DNA of 64,000 nt from JARRKU01 sp963675565 (GTDB taxonomy: Bacteria; Desulfobacterota; Desulfobacteria; Desulfobacterales; Desulfosarcinaceae), in the NCBI GenBank assembly GCA_963675565.2, contig CAXXYD010000001.1:1116001-1180000 (forward strand). Reading direction: 5' to 3'. The translations under genes and the position numbers were made by a program. The notes beneath the pieces were generated by a model. It was given only the letters and a program-made list of their open reading frames with translations, was not told where the DNA came from and ran no database searches. Every line of letters begins with the position of its first letter. The stretch's first letter is position 1. Below are positions 26,949-36,184 of this stretch, piece after piece.

Positions 26949-29554
26949 TTTTGGTCACCTCCCACCACCCAGGCGTCAAACCGCAATCCGGCCGCCGGAT
27001 CATATTTGCGTTCAAACCATTCCGGGAAATCTCTGCGCCACTGGTCCATCTCGGCACCGGAGAGCCGTTCGACCTGCACCAGGTAACCGCTGGTGGCCTG
27101 CCCCACACAGTTTTCCGAAATAATGCCCTCCGGCGATATGGTATTGATGGCCCCGCCGCGGTCGATCTCCCCGACCTTGATGGCATCGGCCCGGGCGCCA
27201 TGATCGATGTAAACCACGCCGGGCATCAATCTTTCCGTGACATATGCGCCGGCCAAAACAATTCCTCTCTCGTTGAATATTTTGACGATGTCGCCCGACC
27301 GGATGCCCCGCTTACTTGCGACGGAAGTATGCATCCACAGCGGTTCGTATTTGTATCCGTCCGGTCCGGTTACCTTGCAGGTGCCGACCTCCCGGGTCCA
27401 GGTGATGTCATCGCATTGCGAGTGCACGCGCCAGCGTCCATGATTGGACATCAGCAGCAAAGGATACACTTTGGCCCGATTGCTGGAAAGACGCTCATCG
27501 TGCATGGTGCTCTTTTCAATCCATTTGGGGACCGGCGGCCTCTCCTTGTCGTCCGGAAAACGAACGGCCAGGGCTTCGGAATAAAACTCAAGCTTTCCGG
27601 TGGGGGTACCCAGCGGAAACTTTTCCGGGTCATTGTAAAAATTGCGCAATCCCGGAGGATCAGATTTCCAATCCTCAGCCGTATTGTACATCCAATATTT
27701 TTTTTCAGTCAATTGTTCCCAGGAAACCAGTTTCTCGCCGCCCATGTGCTGCCAGATGCGCTTTTGCAGCTCAGCAATGGTCAGGTCCTGGGTCATCTCC
27801 TTTTCCAGGCCGACTTTCTTGGCCACTTCAACGACGATTTCAAAATCGCTCTTGGATTCACCGATGGGTTCGATGGCCTTGTCCTGAATCATGATGTTGG
27901 GCTGAGGTGTGCCCTGGCGCACATTGGTTACGATATCGTCCACTTCCATATGGGTGTTGGCCGGCAGGATGATGTCGGAGTACAGGCAGTCGTTTTCCAG
28001 CCAGGGGTGCTGGGCCACAATACATTCGATTTTCGGGTTGCACAGTGCCAGTTCGGTTTCGTTTCCGCCGTTCCAGCAGGTGATCCGACATGGGGTGTCG
28101 GTCCAGATCATATGGATCTGGCTGCCCCCCTCTTCTTTTGGAATGGGATAGGTATATTCGTTGAACTGGTCCTGGGCCAGGGCCTCGATGGCACCGGTGC
28201 CGCGGAAGGTAATGGGTTCGTCAGACTCGATGGCCTTGTGGACCAAACATTTTGGCAACGCTTGTTTCTGCCAGGCCGTAATGGAAGACATTACCGGGAT
28301 TGAGAGTCGCTCTTCGATATCAGGGTTCCAGATGCCGCCGGCCAATCCGCGTTTGCGCGGCATACCAAAATAGGTTAACTGCAATTGATGAACACCCGGG
28401 CCGCCCAGCCCCTGCATGGCTAAAAGAATCACCTCCAGGCGGGCGTGTTCATGGGAAAAGGGCCCTCGAATAAACCCTCCGCCAAAGTAATGCGCAATGG
28501 AGGTGGTTCGGGAGGCAAACTCCCGGGCCAAAGCCTTGATCGTCCATTCCGGGATACCGCATTTTTTGGACGCCCAGGCCGGCGTTTTGGGAACACCATC
28601 CTCTTCCCCCAGAACATAAGCGGAAAATTCCTCCATGCCGACGACATGGGTACGGACATACGCCTTGTCATAAAGTCCCTCTGTAATCCACACATAGACA
28701 ATCGCCAGCTGAAGGGCCGCATCAGTGTTGGGTAAAACGGGAATCCATTTGTCCGCATGAATAGCGGCACCGTAATTCAAATCCGGACAAATGTAGATCT
28801 GATGCATGCCGATGTCCGACCAAAAATAGCACAACCGGCTGGCAAATTGGCCGGTAAAGCCCCATGGCGTGGTCTCAGGGTCGCAGCCCCAAAACAGCAT
28901 CATCTCGGTATGTTCCGTACAATCATTGACCGTGTTGGTGGCCGGCCACATGTTTCCCTGGACTCCGTGGCCCCAGACATGCTTGGCGCCCCAATACCAG
29001 CCCTCCCAACTGTCCGGGTTGCGAACCTGCAAAGTAAATCCGCCCATATGATCCAGGAGGTTGCCCGAATGGCCGTGGGGGGTGTTGATGGACTTGCACT
29101 CGCCGTGACCGTCACCCTGCATTAAAATTCCGTGGACACCATAGGTTTGATGAACCCGTTTGATTTCCGCGGCTATAATGTCGCTGGCCTCTTCCCAGGA
29201 AATTCGCTTGTATTTGCTTTTGCCGCGATTCTGGGGATTGCGTTCGCCATTGGGGTCCCAGTCAATTCGCTGAAGCGGGAATTGAATTCGGTTGGCGGAA
29301 TAGACCCGCTTTTTGTACGCCAAAGAAAACGGACCCGGCAAAGATCTCCACGTCGGTTCGATGGATTTGCCGTCACGTTCCATCTTCCATTGGCGTACGT
29401 CTTCTTTTTTGTATTTCCAGCCATACCGCATGGGCCGGATACGAACAATTTTACCATCTTTGACATCCACCATCCCCTCGGCGCCACCGCCAAAAAATCC
29501 ACCCAGCCCAAGACTGCGAAGAACGGTCTTGTCTTTGGTGCGTAAAGTTTCCAT
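26945..29554 (-). CDS. Transhydroxylase-family molybdopterin alpha subunit
   Basis: 869 residues, close to the 875 of Pelobacter transhydroxylase alpha. Unlike most DMSO-reductase relatives it has no N-terminal cysteine cluster, as in that enzyme. The active-site segment reads RNPDSWEGWYWGAKHVWG, with D181-S182 corresponding to the Asp-Ser pair in which Ser ligates molybdenum, and H150 in GDGHGE at the spacing of the catalytic histidine. Known members transfer or remove phenolic hydroxyl groups (pyrogallol/phloroglucinol isomerisation, resorcinol hydroxylation, gut catechol dehydroxylation). The equivalent of catalytic Tyr404 was not confidently located. It is cytoplasmic (no signal) and is transcribed away from a LysR regulator 100 bp upstream. 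Substrate specificity is unknown; family assignment is strong. Confidence 0.9.
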   Translation of the reverse strand: METLRTKDKTVLRSLGLGGFFGGGAEGMVDVKDGKIVRIRPMRYGWKYKKEDVRQWKMERDGKSIEPTWRSLPGPFSLAYKKRVYSANRIQFPLQRIDWDPNGERNPQNRGKSKYKRISWEEASDIIAAEIKRVHQTYGVHGILMQGDGHGECKSINTPHGHSGNLLDHMGGFTLQVRNPDSWEGWYWGAKHVWGHGVQGNMWPATNTVNDCTEHTEMMLFWGCDPETTPWGFTGQFASRLCYFWSDIGMHQIYICPDLNYGAAIHADKWIPVLPNTDAALQLAIVYVWITEGLYDKAYVRTHVVGMEEFSAYVLGEEDGVPKTPAWASKKCGIPEWTIKALAREFASRTTSIAHYFGGGFIRGPFSHEHARLEVILLAMQGLGGPGVHQLQLTYFGMPRKRGLAGGIWNPDIEERLSIPVMSSITAWQKQALPKCLVHKAIESDEPITFRGTGAIEALAQDQFNEYTYPIPKEEGGSQIHMIWTDTPCRITCWNGGNETELALCNPKIECIVAQHPWLENDCLYSDIILPANTHMEVDDIVTNVRQGTPQPNIMIQDKAIEPIGESKSDFEIVVEVAKKVGLEKEMTQDLTIAELQKRIWQHMGGEKLVSWEQLTEKKYWMYNTAEDWKSDPPGLRNFYNDPEKFPLGTPTGKLEFYSEALAVRFPDDKERPPVPKWIEKSTMHDERLSSNRAKVYPLLLMSNHGRWRVHSQCDDITWTREVGTCKVTGPDGYKYEPLWMHTSVASKRGIRSGDIVKIFNERGIVLAGAYVTERLMPGVVYIDHGARADAIKVGEIDRGGAINTISPEGIISENCVGQATSGYLVQVERLSGAEMDQWRRDFPEWFERKYDPAAGLRFDAWVVGGDQK

Positions 29555-29607
29555 AGATTATTTTCCTTTGGCTGCTATAATTTTCCGGGTCATTTCCATA
29601 ATTTTTG

Positions 29608-29660
29608 TACAAAGGGCTTGCATATTATTCAAATGTTATTTATTCATTTTGTTTATGAAA
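29608..29660 (-). promoter_or_regulatory. Shared promoter element, copy 2 (divergent LysR / transhydroxylase region)
   Basis: Twin of the element at 25104-25156, with TCAAATGTTATTTATTCAT and the repeat ATTCAT-N7-ATGAAA (29642-29660). The right half overlaps the LysR start codon at 29655, as expected for an autoregulatory site, and the left half lies 54 bp or more upstream of the alpha-subunit start. Confidence 0.6.
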
Positions 29661-30602
29661 ATAATTCATAATCAAGACCTCGACTTGAACCTGCTTTATA
29701 CTTTGGAAATTCTTTTGGAGGAAAAAAGCGTATCAAAGGCTGCATCTCGGCTATCCGTAAGCCAGTCCGCCGTAAGCCATTCCCTGAAAAAACTAAGACA
29801 ATATTTCCACGATCCGTTGCTGGTAAAAACCCACAATGGTATGGTTCCAACTTCAGCTGCCCAAAATCTGCAAGGTAACCTTCACATTATTATCAAAAAT
29901 ATTCACGGCCTGTTTTTCGAAAGCCAGTTCAATCCGGCATCGGCTCTGGGAACCATCAGAATTGCGGTCACCGACTACGGTTCCAGCGTTATTTTACCCC
30001 CTTTGGTAGGACGGTTATCGGAATTGGCTCCCAATATTAAATTGGATTGCGTTCCGCTTTCCAGCCATTTGAGCAAAGAACTGCAAGAGGGTACTATCGA
30101 TATTGCCTTCGGCGGCTACAAGCCTTTCCCGGGAGCTATACATGAAGTCCTCTTTTACGACCGGTATGTAGGGGTTGTTCGGGCAAATCATCCAGTTCTG
30201 GACAAAAAAATAACAAAGAAACGTTTACTGGAATGGAAGCATATTCTAATCAAAGTGCCGGTCGGAACAACGCGCAAAGATAAGCTGTATAAAATCCTGG
30301 GTCAGAGAATCACAAATGATTTTAATTTAAAAATTCCTTACCATATGGTCGCATCGTTGTCTCTTGAAAACAGCGACATGATTCTCATCATGCCCGAAAA
30401 GGGCGCCAATTTAATCACGTCGATGACCAACGTAAACATTTTCGAACTGCCTGTGAAATTCGAAAGCCACGCCTATTTGCAGTCTTGGCACGCCAGAAGC
30501 CATAATGAAAAGATGCACCAGTGGTTCAGAGACCAGGTCAAACAAATATGTAGCCCGGTGCCGAACCATCAACCGTCAATTTCCAGGGGGCCCGAAAAAT
30601 AA
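29655..30602 (+). CDS. LysR-family transcriptional regulator
   Basis: 315 residues from ATG 29655. The open frame runs further upstream, but that part is antisense to the alpha-subunit gene and lacks regulator sequence. Residues about 8-66 form the winged helix-turn-helix (LLYTLEILLEEKSVSKAASRL, then SQSAVSHSLKKLR), and the remainder is the periplasmic-binding-like effector domain (RIAVTDYGSSVILPPLVGRL, DIAFGG). Divergent orientation to the transhydroxylase-like operon, and the repeated element at its own start and at 25.1 kb, suggest it controls both molybdoenzyme operons in response to an aromatic effector. Confidence 0.9.
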   Translation: MKIIHNQDLDLNLLYTLEILLEEKSVSKAASRLSVSQSAVSHSLKKLRQYFHDPLLVKTHNGMVPTSAAQNLQGNLHIIIKNIHGLFFESQFNPASALGTIRIAVTDYGSSVILPPLVGRLSELAPNIKLDCVPLSSHLSKELQEGTIDIAFGGYKPFPGAIHEVLFYDRYVGVVRANHPVLDKKITKKRLLEWKHILIKVPVGTTRKDKLYKILGQRITNDFNLKIPYHMVASLSLENSDMILIMPEKGANLITSMTNVNIFELPVKFESHAYLQSWHARSHNEKMHQWFRDQVKQICSPVPNHQPSISRGPEK

Positions 30603-30663
30603 GAAACACTTTTAACCACCGGAGCGCACTACCATCAAAATATAAAGCATACCACACGGCGGC

Positions 30664-30710
30664 AACCGGCCCCCCCCTCATCAGGAGAGTGGCCGGTTAT
30701 CCTTTTATTT
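30664..30710 (+). terminator. Terminator between the converging LysR and aldehyde dehydrogenase genes
   Basis: AACCGGCC (30664-30671) pairs with GGCCGGTT (30691-30698) and is followed by ATCCTTTTATTT on the + strand. It can end LysR transcription and, being symmetrical, possibly also the minus-strand operon. Confidence 0.75.
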
Positions 30711-30722
30711 CCAACTCAGTTG

Positions 30723-32321
30723 TCAAGTCGTTGGCAACGAAGTAATCGTACCGTCCCAGGTATCGACCTCGGCGGACATCTCTTCATCTTCCGGAAACCA
30801 GGTATTGGTTACGTTTTTGCTCTCGGTAAAAAATATGAAGCCGTCGCGCCCCATGACATGCAGATCGCCGAAAAAGGACTGTTTGTGGCCCGTAAACCCG
30901 AAAATACCCACCGGCACGGGAATCCCCACATTGATGCCCACCATGCCCGCATCGGTCTCCTTGGCGAATTTTCTGGCATAGTAGCCATTCTGGGTATAGA
31001 TAACGGATCCATTGGCAAACCGGCTGGAGTTCATGATTTTCAGACCTTCTTCAAAATCCTTGACCCGTTTGATGCATAAAACCGGGCCAAAAATCTCTTC
31101 ACGGCCCACCGACATCTCTTCGGTCACCTTATCGAAAATGGTGGGCCCGATGTAATAGCCTTGTTCGCACTCCTTGGGTACTTGCGGATTTCGACCATCC
31201 ACGATTAATTCCGCGCCTTCATCGATGCCCGTTTGAATCCAGTTGAGAATAAACTCTTTGTGGCCCTGGTTGACCACCGGTCCCATACCGGTATCCTTTT
31301 CGTAAGCCAGCCCCAGACTCACCTCGCCCGCAAACTTTTTCAGATAATGAATCAGTTTGTCCGCGATAGCGTTTTCCACTACGACTACCGGGCAGGCCAT
31401 ACAGCGGGCGCCGGCGCATCCCAAAAAGGCGTTGATAATTCCCCTGGCGGTGCGTTCCAATTTGCAATCGTGCATCACCAAGGCATGATTCTTGGCCTCG
31501 GTCAAAGCCTGGACCCTCTTGCCCGCAGATGCTGCAGTGGAATAAATGTGCTTGCCTACCTTAGTGGAACCGACAAAAGAGACCCCCTTGATGTCCGGAT
31601 GGGTCAAAAACAACTCGGCCTGCTGCCTTCCCGCGGTGATCACATTGAGCACGCCGTCCGGCAGCCCGGCCTCTTGCCACAATTCAATCAAACGCATCGA
31701 GGACTGGGGAACAAAACTGGCTGCCTTGAGAACCATGGTATTTCCGGTGGCGATACAAATCGGCGCCATCCACCCATGCGGAATCATGGCAGGAAAATTC
31801 CATGGCGCGATGCCGGCAAATACGCCCATGGGGTGGTTATAGCGCACGGTATCGTAATTATTGGACACATTCATCAGGGACTCGCCCTTCATGATATGGG
31901 GGGCACCGCATGCAAACTCCACCACCTCGTTGACTTTGAGAATATCGCCCATGGCTTCCTGCCATTTTTTGCCCTCTTCCTTGGCCAGCAGATGGGTTAA
32001 CTCTTCAAGATGATCATCCACCAGTTGCTTCATTCGAAATAAGACTTGTACGCGCTTGTTTACCGGCGTGTCTGACCAGGCCGGAAAGGCTTTGGCCGCA
32101 GCCTGGATCACTTCCTCAACCTCTTCGGCCGTGCATTGGGGGGCATAGGCGATAACCGCGCCCGTGGAGGGGTTGTAACAGGGCATATACTGCGCTGTCG
32201 TGGACTCCTTCCATTGTCCGCCTGCATGGTACTTGAGCTTTATCGGCTTTTCGCCGCTGATGGGGTCATTTGGCTGGTTTTCTTCGTTGAAGAAATATCT
32301 ATCTTTGTCTCGCTCCAACAT
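30723..32321 (-). CDS. CoA-acylating methylmalonate-semialdehyde dehydrogenase-like aldehyde dehydrogenase
   Basis: 532 residues from ATG 32321, which has AAAGGGAG upstream; the longer frame runs back into the ETF-QO gene. The ALDH fold is clear: APWNFPAMIPHGWMAP, the cofactor loop GVSFVGSTKVGKHIY, and the catalytic cysteine segment CAGARCMACPVVVVE, with C in ARCMA as in MmsA-type enzymes. FGPVLCIKRV and the C-terminal GRDGFIFFTESKNVT segment are also MmsA-like. MmsA converts (methyl)malonate semialdehyde to propionyl- or acetyl-CoA using NAD and CoA; this protein is about 30 residues longer at the N-terminus. It closes the minus-strand unit of ETF and flavoprotein genes, so it may oxidise an aldehyde formed by them. 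The exact aldehyde is unknown. Confidence 0.85.
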   Translation of the reverse strand: MLERDKDRYFFNEENQPNDPISGEKPIKLKYHAGGQWKESTTAQYMPCYNPSTGAVIAYAPQCTAEEVEEVIQAAAKAFPAWSDTPVNKRVQVLFRMKQLVDDHLEELTHLLAKEEGKKWQEAMGDILKVNEVVEFACGAPHIMKGESLMNVSNNYDTVRYNHPMGVFAGIAPWNFPAMIPHGWMAPICIATGNTMVLKAASFVPQSSMRLIELWQEAGLPDGVLNVITAGRQQAELFLTHPDIKGVSFVGSTKVGKHIYSTAASAGKRVQALTEAKNHALVMHDCKLERTARGIINAFLGCAGARCMACPVVVVENAIADKLIHYLKKFAGEVSLGLAYEKDTGMGPVVNQGHKEFILNWIQTGIDEGAELIVDGRNPQVPKECEQGYYIGPTIFDKVTEEMSVGREEIFGPVLCIKRVKDFEEGLKIMNSSRFANGSVIYTQNGYYARKFAKETDAGMVGINVGIPVPVGIFGFTGHKQSFFGDLHVMGRDGFIFFTESKNVTNTWFPEDEEMSAEVDTWDGTITSLPTT

Positions 32322-32361
32322 TGGGTAACTCCCTTTCTTCATCCTGTTTAATGGCATTGGG

Positions 32362-34035
32362 CTAAAGTATGGTGTATTTAGGGCCGTCCCCTCCCTCCGG
32401 CGGCACCCAAACAATGTTTTGATAAGGATCCTTGACATCGCAAGTCTTGCAATGCAGACAGTTGGAGAAATTAAGCCGCATAGCCGGTTTACCAGTCTCG
32501 GCATCGGTCCGTATCTCATACACATTGGCCGGACAAAAGCGCTGACATGGTGCCTGAAACTTCTCCAGACACTGGTCATAGCAAACGCTCAAATCGACAA
32601 TTTTAAGGTGCGGCGGCTGGCTCTCTTCGTGGGATGTCCCTGAGTAATAAACATCGGTCTCCTTGTCAAAAGTCGTAACGCCGTCATAACGCAGGGAGCC
32701 GGCATGCTCATCCGTAGACGCAGAGGCCCCATTGCCTGCTGCCACAGGCCGCATATGACTATGATCAGGTTGGGTGAGCAATCGCGGTTTGATGATCCGG
32801 CCGCCTAAAAGATATTGGATACCGGCGGTCAGCAATGCGCCATAGAGGCCTTTTCTAAAAAGCTGATGAAAATTCCTGGATTTATAAAGCGCCCGGCCCG
32901 CTTCGCTCGCGTATAGTGTTTCCTGATAAGGCTTTAACCGGTCGGCGCAGAAGTCCCCTTTCAAAAGTGCCTCGCAGATAGTCTCGGCGGCCAGCATGCC
33001 TGATTTCATTGCGACATGAATACCCTTGAGCTTCTGACTTATAAAAAGGCCTGCGCAATCGCCCACCAGCACACCACCGTCGAAGTAAAGTTGGGGAATT
33101 GCGAAATAGCCTCCCACCGGAGCAGTGTTTGCGCCGTATTGAAGGATCTTTCCGTCCTTGAGCAGAGAAGCCACAAATGGATGGGTCTTGAATTTCTGGA
33201 ACTCGCGATGCGGATCCAACCAGGGATCACCATAATCCAGGCCGGTCAGCAAGCCTATGGAAATGCGGCTGTCGTCCATGCCATAGATGAAGCCACCGCC
33301 ATAGGTTCTATTTTTATGGGGAAATCCCATAGTGTGGACCACCTCGCCTGGCTGGATCATGACATTGGCGGTTTCCCACACCTCCTTGATGCCCACCACA
33401 TAGTTTTGGGGGTTTCGCCCTTCATCCAAATGAAGCTCTTGAATTAATTTCTTAGTCAGACTGCCACGCGCACCCTCTCCGAATACGGTTACTTTAGCCC
33501 GCAGGTCAATGCCCGGTTCGAAACTGGCTTTTGGACGGCCGTCGGCTCCGATGCCTTTGTCTCCTGTTGTCACCCCCATCACCCGCCCCTGGTGGTAGAG
33601 AATGTCCGTGGCGGCAAAGCCTGTAAAAATATCGACCCCCTTTTCCTCTGCGATTTGGGCCAGCCACTCCGTCACCTTCGAAATCGACACGACAAGGCTA
33701 CCGTGATTATCCATGGGCGGCGGCACAATGGGAAATCGGATTTTCCCGGAACGCGTCAGAAAGAGCACCTGCTCTTTTTTGACAACACCTTCAATAGGCG
33801 CCCCTTTTTCCTCAAAATCAGGAATCAGCTCCGCTAAGACGGAGGGATCCATTACAGCGCCGCTGATGATGTGCGCCCCGGCGTAGCTGCCCTTTTCTAA
33901 AACCGCAATGCTGATATCACCCAACCCGCACTTTGCTGAGATATCCGCAAGGTGAATCGCTCCGCTGAGGCAGGCTGCCCCGCCTCCCACAAAAAGGACA
34001 TCAACGTCCAAAATCTCTCTATCTTGCTCCATCAC
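32362..34035 (-). CDS. Electron transfer flavoprotein-ubiquinone oxidoreductase (ETF-QO)
   Basis: 557 residues, the usual length of ETF-QO. It has an N-terminal FAD motif (FVGGGAACLSGAIHLAD), the ISGAVMDPSVLAELIPDF region, the membrane-facing segment, and a C-terminal [4Fe-4S] domain with cysteines in APCQRFCPANVYEI and NCLHCKTCDVKDPYQNI. It accepts electrons from reduced ETF and passes them to quinone. It lies after etfA and etfB on the same strand with a 145-bp gap that contains a hairpin, and 40 bp before the aldehyde dehydrogenase gene. This gives any ETF-dependent dehydrogenase in the window a route to the quinone pool. Confidence 0.93.
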   Translation of the reverse strand: MMEQDREILDVDVLFVGGGAACLSGAIHLADISAKCGLGDISIAVLEKGSYAGAHIISGAVMDPSVLAELIPDFEEKGAPIEGVVKKEQVLFLTRSGKIRFPIVPPPMDNHGSLVVSISKVTEWLAQIAEEKGVDIFTGFAATDILYHQGRVMGVTTGDKGIGADGRPKASFEPGIDLRAKVTVFGEGARGSLTKKLIQELHLDEGRNPQNYVVGIKEVWETANVMIQPGEVVHTMGFPHKNRTYGGGFIYGMDDSRISIGLLTGLDYGDPWLDPHREFQKFKTHPFVASLLKDGKILQYGANTAPVGGYFAIPQLYFDGGVLVGDCAGLFISQKLKGIHVAMKSGMLAAETICEALLKGDFCADRLKPYQETLYASEAGRALYKSRNFHQLFRKGLYGALLTAGIQYLLGGRIIKPRLLTQPDHSHMRPVAAGNGASASTDEHAGSLRYDGVTTFDKETDVYYSGTSHEESQPPHLKIVDLSVCYDQCLEKFQAPCQRFCPANVYEIRTDAETGKPAMRLNFSNCLHCKTCDVKDPYQNIVWVPPEGGDGPKYTIL

Positions 34036-34110
34036 AGCCTCACGGAAGAATTAAATGAGTACTTAAACACCCTATGCTGGGGCCGACGCTCCCGTCTATC
34101 CGGTCTCTGG

Positions 34111-34139
34111 GCCGGCAAGGCGTTTCAAAAAGCGCCGGC
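34111..34139. other. GC-rich hairpin between etfB and the ETF-QO gene
   Basis: GCCGGC (34111-34116) and GCCGGC (34134-34139) flank a short loop containing additional GC pairing. There is no T run on the minus strand. It may be an intercistronic stability or attenuation structure. Confidence 0.3.
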
Positions 34140-34180
34140 TACCGGGTATCAAAAACACTTCCCTAAAATACGCTTGATAG

Positions 34181-34978
34181 TCAAAGGATTCCATCCTGAC
34201 ACATTCTTGCCGCCAGATTTTCACCCTTGTCCTGAAGGCTTTCACCTTCGATAAAAACGCATTTTCGAAAACGGGGTGGCGGTGGATTGAGCTGGTATAA
34301 ATTTCTGGCGATCAGCTTTGTCGCATCCAGATTCAAATCCGCCGCTTTCCAGGTCAGCGGCTTTTTCTTTTTAGCCGCCATCAGCGCTTTTAGTGATGGA
34401 TATCTCAAGGCGCCCACCTGGCTGTCCGCACTGATCAGTACCGGCATGGGCGCTTTGACCACCTGATGGCCGTTGCGCTTTAATTTACGGACGACCACAT
34501 GACTTTCATCGACTTTGACATCGACTGCCAGGCTAATGGCGGGAATATCCAGATTACCGGCCAGCAGCATGCCGGTTTGCCCTGAGTCCCAGTCTCCCGC
34601 TTGCCTGCCGACCAAAATGATATCGTAATCCCCGACCTTTCTGGCGGCGCAGGCGAGCACATAAGCCGTGGATTTGCTGTCAAGCTCCTTAAAGCCGGTA
34701 TCTTCCAGAAGAATCAGATCATCTGCGCCTGCACCCAACGCTTTGATAAGAACCGGTTTGGCTAATTTTTCTCCCATGCTGAGAACCGTGACCTTCGCGC
34801 CATGCTGGTCCTTCAGTTTCAAGGCGGCTTCCAGGGCATTCTCATCAAAAGGATTGACCACCGGCGGGATACCTGAAATCTTCATTTCTTTTGCGGCCTG
34901 ATCCACTCCGTAGGCCGTCGTCGGCCCTTCCGGGTCCGGAATCTGCTTGAGACAGACAATAATATTGAGTGTTTTCAT
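34181..34978 (-). CDS. etfB: Electron transfer flavoprotein beta subunit
   Basis: 265 residues with the EtfB pattern: IIVCLKQIPDPEG, VNPFDENALEAALKLKD, LSMGEKLAKPVLIKALGAGADD, and the AMP-binding region VGRQAGDWDSGQTG. PALRYPSLKALMAAKKKKP is represented by ALRYPSLKALMAAKKKK. The ATG overlaps the etfA stop by four bases. With EtfA it shuttles electrons from dehydrogenases to ETF-QO. Confidence 0.95.
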   Translation of the reverse strand: MKTLNIIVCLKQIPDPEGPTTAYGVDQAAKEMKISGIPPVVNPFDENALEAALKLKDQHGAKVTVLSMGEKLAKPVLIKALGAGADDLILLEDTGFKELDSKSTAYVLACAARKVGDYDIILVGRQAGDWDSGQTGMLLAGNLDIPAISLAVDVKVDESHVVVRKLKRNGHQVVKAPMPVLISADSQVGALRYPSLKALMAAKKKKPLTWKAADLNLDATKLIARNLYQLNPPPPRFRKCVFIEGESLQDKGENLAARMCQDGIL

Positions 34979-35964
34979 GAGATTTCCCTAATTTTTTTGG
35001 TAAATGAAGCAACTGCCGCCTTATAATCACCGACAATGCCATAATCTGCGTAATTAAAAATAGAGGCCTCAGCGTTGTTATTAATGGCCACGATTTTTTT
35101 AGATCCGAAGATGCCGGTCATGTGCTGCAGGGCTCCGGATATACCCACGGCGATATAAACTTGCGGATTGACTTTCTCTCCCGTCAAACCGATCTGCCTG
35201 AATCCCGGCATCCACCCTTCATCGATGGCCGGCCGGCTCCCCCCCAGCGCCACTTCCGCAAATTTGCCTTTGAGCGCCTGGATAAGTTCCTCCAGCAGCA
35301 AGACTCCGTCAGCACCACCGATTCCCCTGCCGCCAGCCACCACGACATCCGCCTTTTCGAAACTTTCGGCCTGCGAGGAGACATTTTCGATGACTTCAAC
35401 CCTCACCGACTTTTCTTCCAGGACCAGATCTATTTTTTGGATGCTGCCCTCTCCGGCAGGCAATTCAACGTTCTTCAGCCCCTTGGGTCTGAGGGTGGCA
35501 ATGGCCGGTTTGCCGGTATTGACAAAAACCGCATTGGCGTTTCCGCCATAAACCTCTTTAGTGCATAAAAGGTTACCGGATTCAGAATCGATTCCCAGGG
35601 CGATGCAATCGGTAATTAAAGTGGCATCCAGGGCATGTGCAAGCACTGGAGCCAAATCGATATTATCCAAATTGTGAGCCAGCAATATAATGTCCGGCTC
35701 AATCTGCCCGCACAACTGCTTTATCGCCTGCAAATAAAGTTCGCTTTGGAAGGATTCCAGAAGGGCGCTCTCCAGTGTGTACAGGGTATCTGAAAATCGC
35801 GACAGTTCCTTTGCTGGACCATCGTTTTCTGCACCCATGACGGCCGTACAAACAGCACCCGAGGTTTTCCCGGCAAGTTCCCTGGCCGCCATCATCACCT
35901 CAAAAGTGACAGCTTCCGTTGTACTCCCCTCTGTCTGGGCGATGACCAGTATCTTAGGTTGCAT
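34975..35964 (-). CDS. etfA: Electron transfer flavoprotein alpha subunit
   Basis: 329 residues from the ATG at 35964, chosen because GGAG lies eight bases before it; upstream in-frame starts would add an unrelated basic stretch. The C-terminal FAD domain is intact: VVAGGRGIGG, LGGSRPAIDEGW, RQIGLTGEKVNPQVYIAVGISGA, and INNNAEASIFNYADYGIVGD. It is the fourth gene of a minus-strand series after the two FAD proteins and the HdrD-like protein, and its spacing suggests the same transcript, although an inverted repeat separates them. Confidence 0.95.
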   Translation of the reverse strand: MQPKILVIAQTEGSTTEAVTFEVMMAARELAGKTSGAVCTAVMGAENDGPAKELSRFSDTLYTLESALLESFQSELYLQAIKQLCGQIEPDIILLAHNLDNIDLAPVLAHALDATLITDCIALGIDSESGNLLCTKEVYGGNANAVFVNTGKPAIATLRPKGLKNVELPAGEGSIQKIDLVLEEKSVRVEVIENVSSQAESFEKADVVVAGGRGIGGADGVLLLEELIQALKGKFAEVALGGSRPAIDEGWMPGFRQIGLTGEKVNPQVYIAVGISGALQHMTGIFGSKKIVAINNNAEASIFNYADYGIVGDYKAAVASFTKKIREIS

Positions 35965-36102
35965 AGTGTTCTCCATTACTTTTATTCGGATTTTCCAAGC
36001 CTCTTTCCCTATCCTACATGCCGCTTTCCCGATATTCCACAACAAAGTCACTTCTACCCGTCCCGGATAAAAGGCCTTTGGTGGTCTACGCATCCGCCAA
36101 TT

Positions 36103-36140
36103 TCTCCGGAAACCCACCTTGTCGGGTCGATTTCCGGAGA
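36103..36140. repeat. Inverted repeat between the FAD module and etfA
   Basis: TCTCCGGAAA (36103-36112) and TTTCCGGAGA (36131-36140) are perfect ten-base arms with an 18-base spacer. It lies 26 bp outside the left end of the duplicated module and about 140 bp upstream of etfA. It could be an etf operator, a processing hairpin or an element end. Confidence 0.5.
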
Positions 36141-36184
36141 AGAGTTCAACGGGCTATAAATGCTATATTATTTTTGAGAAAACT

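Noticed and set aside
26951..28303. 450-codon plus-strand frame
   Set aside because: Lies wholly antisense to the transhydroxylase-like alpha gene, whose motifs are unmistakable.
36103..36140. Inverted repeat considered as the end of a transposon that carried the FAD module
   Set aside because: It lies outside the duplicated block and has no counterpart at copy 2, so it does not mark the duplication end.
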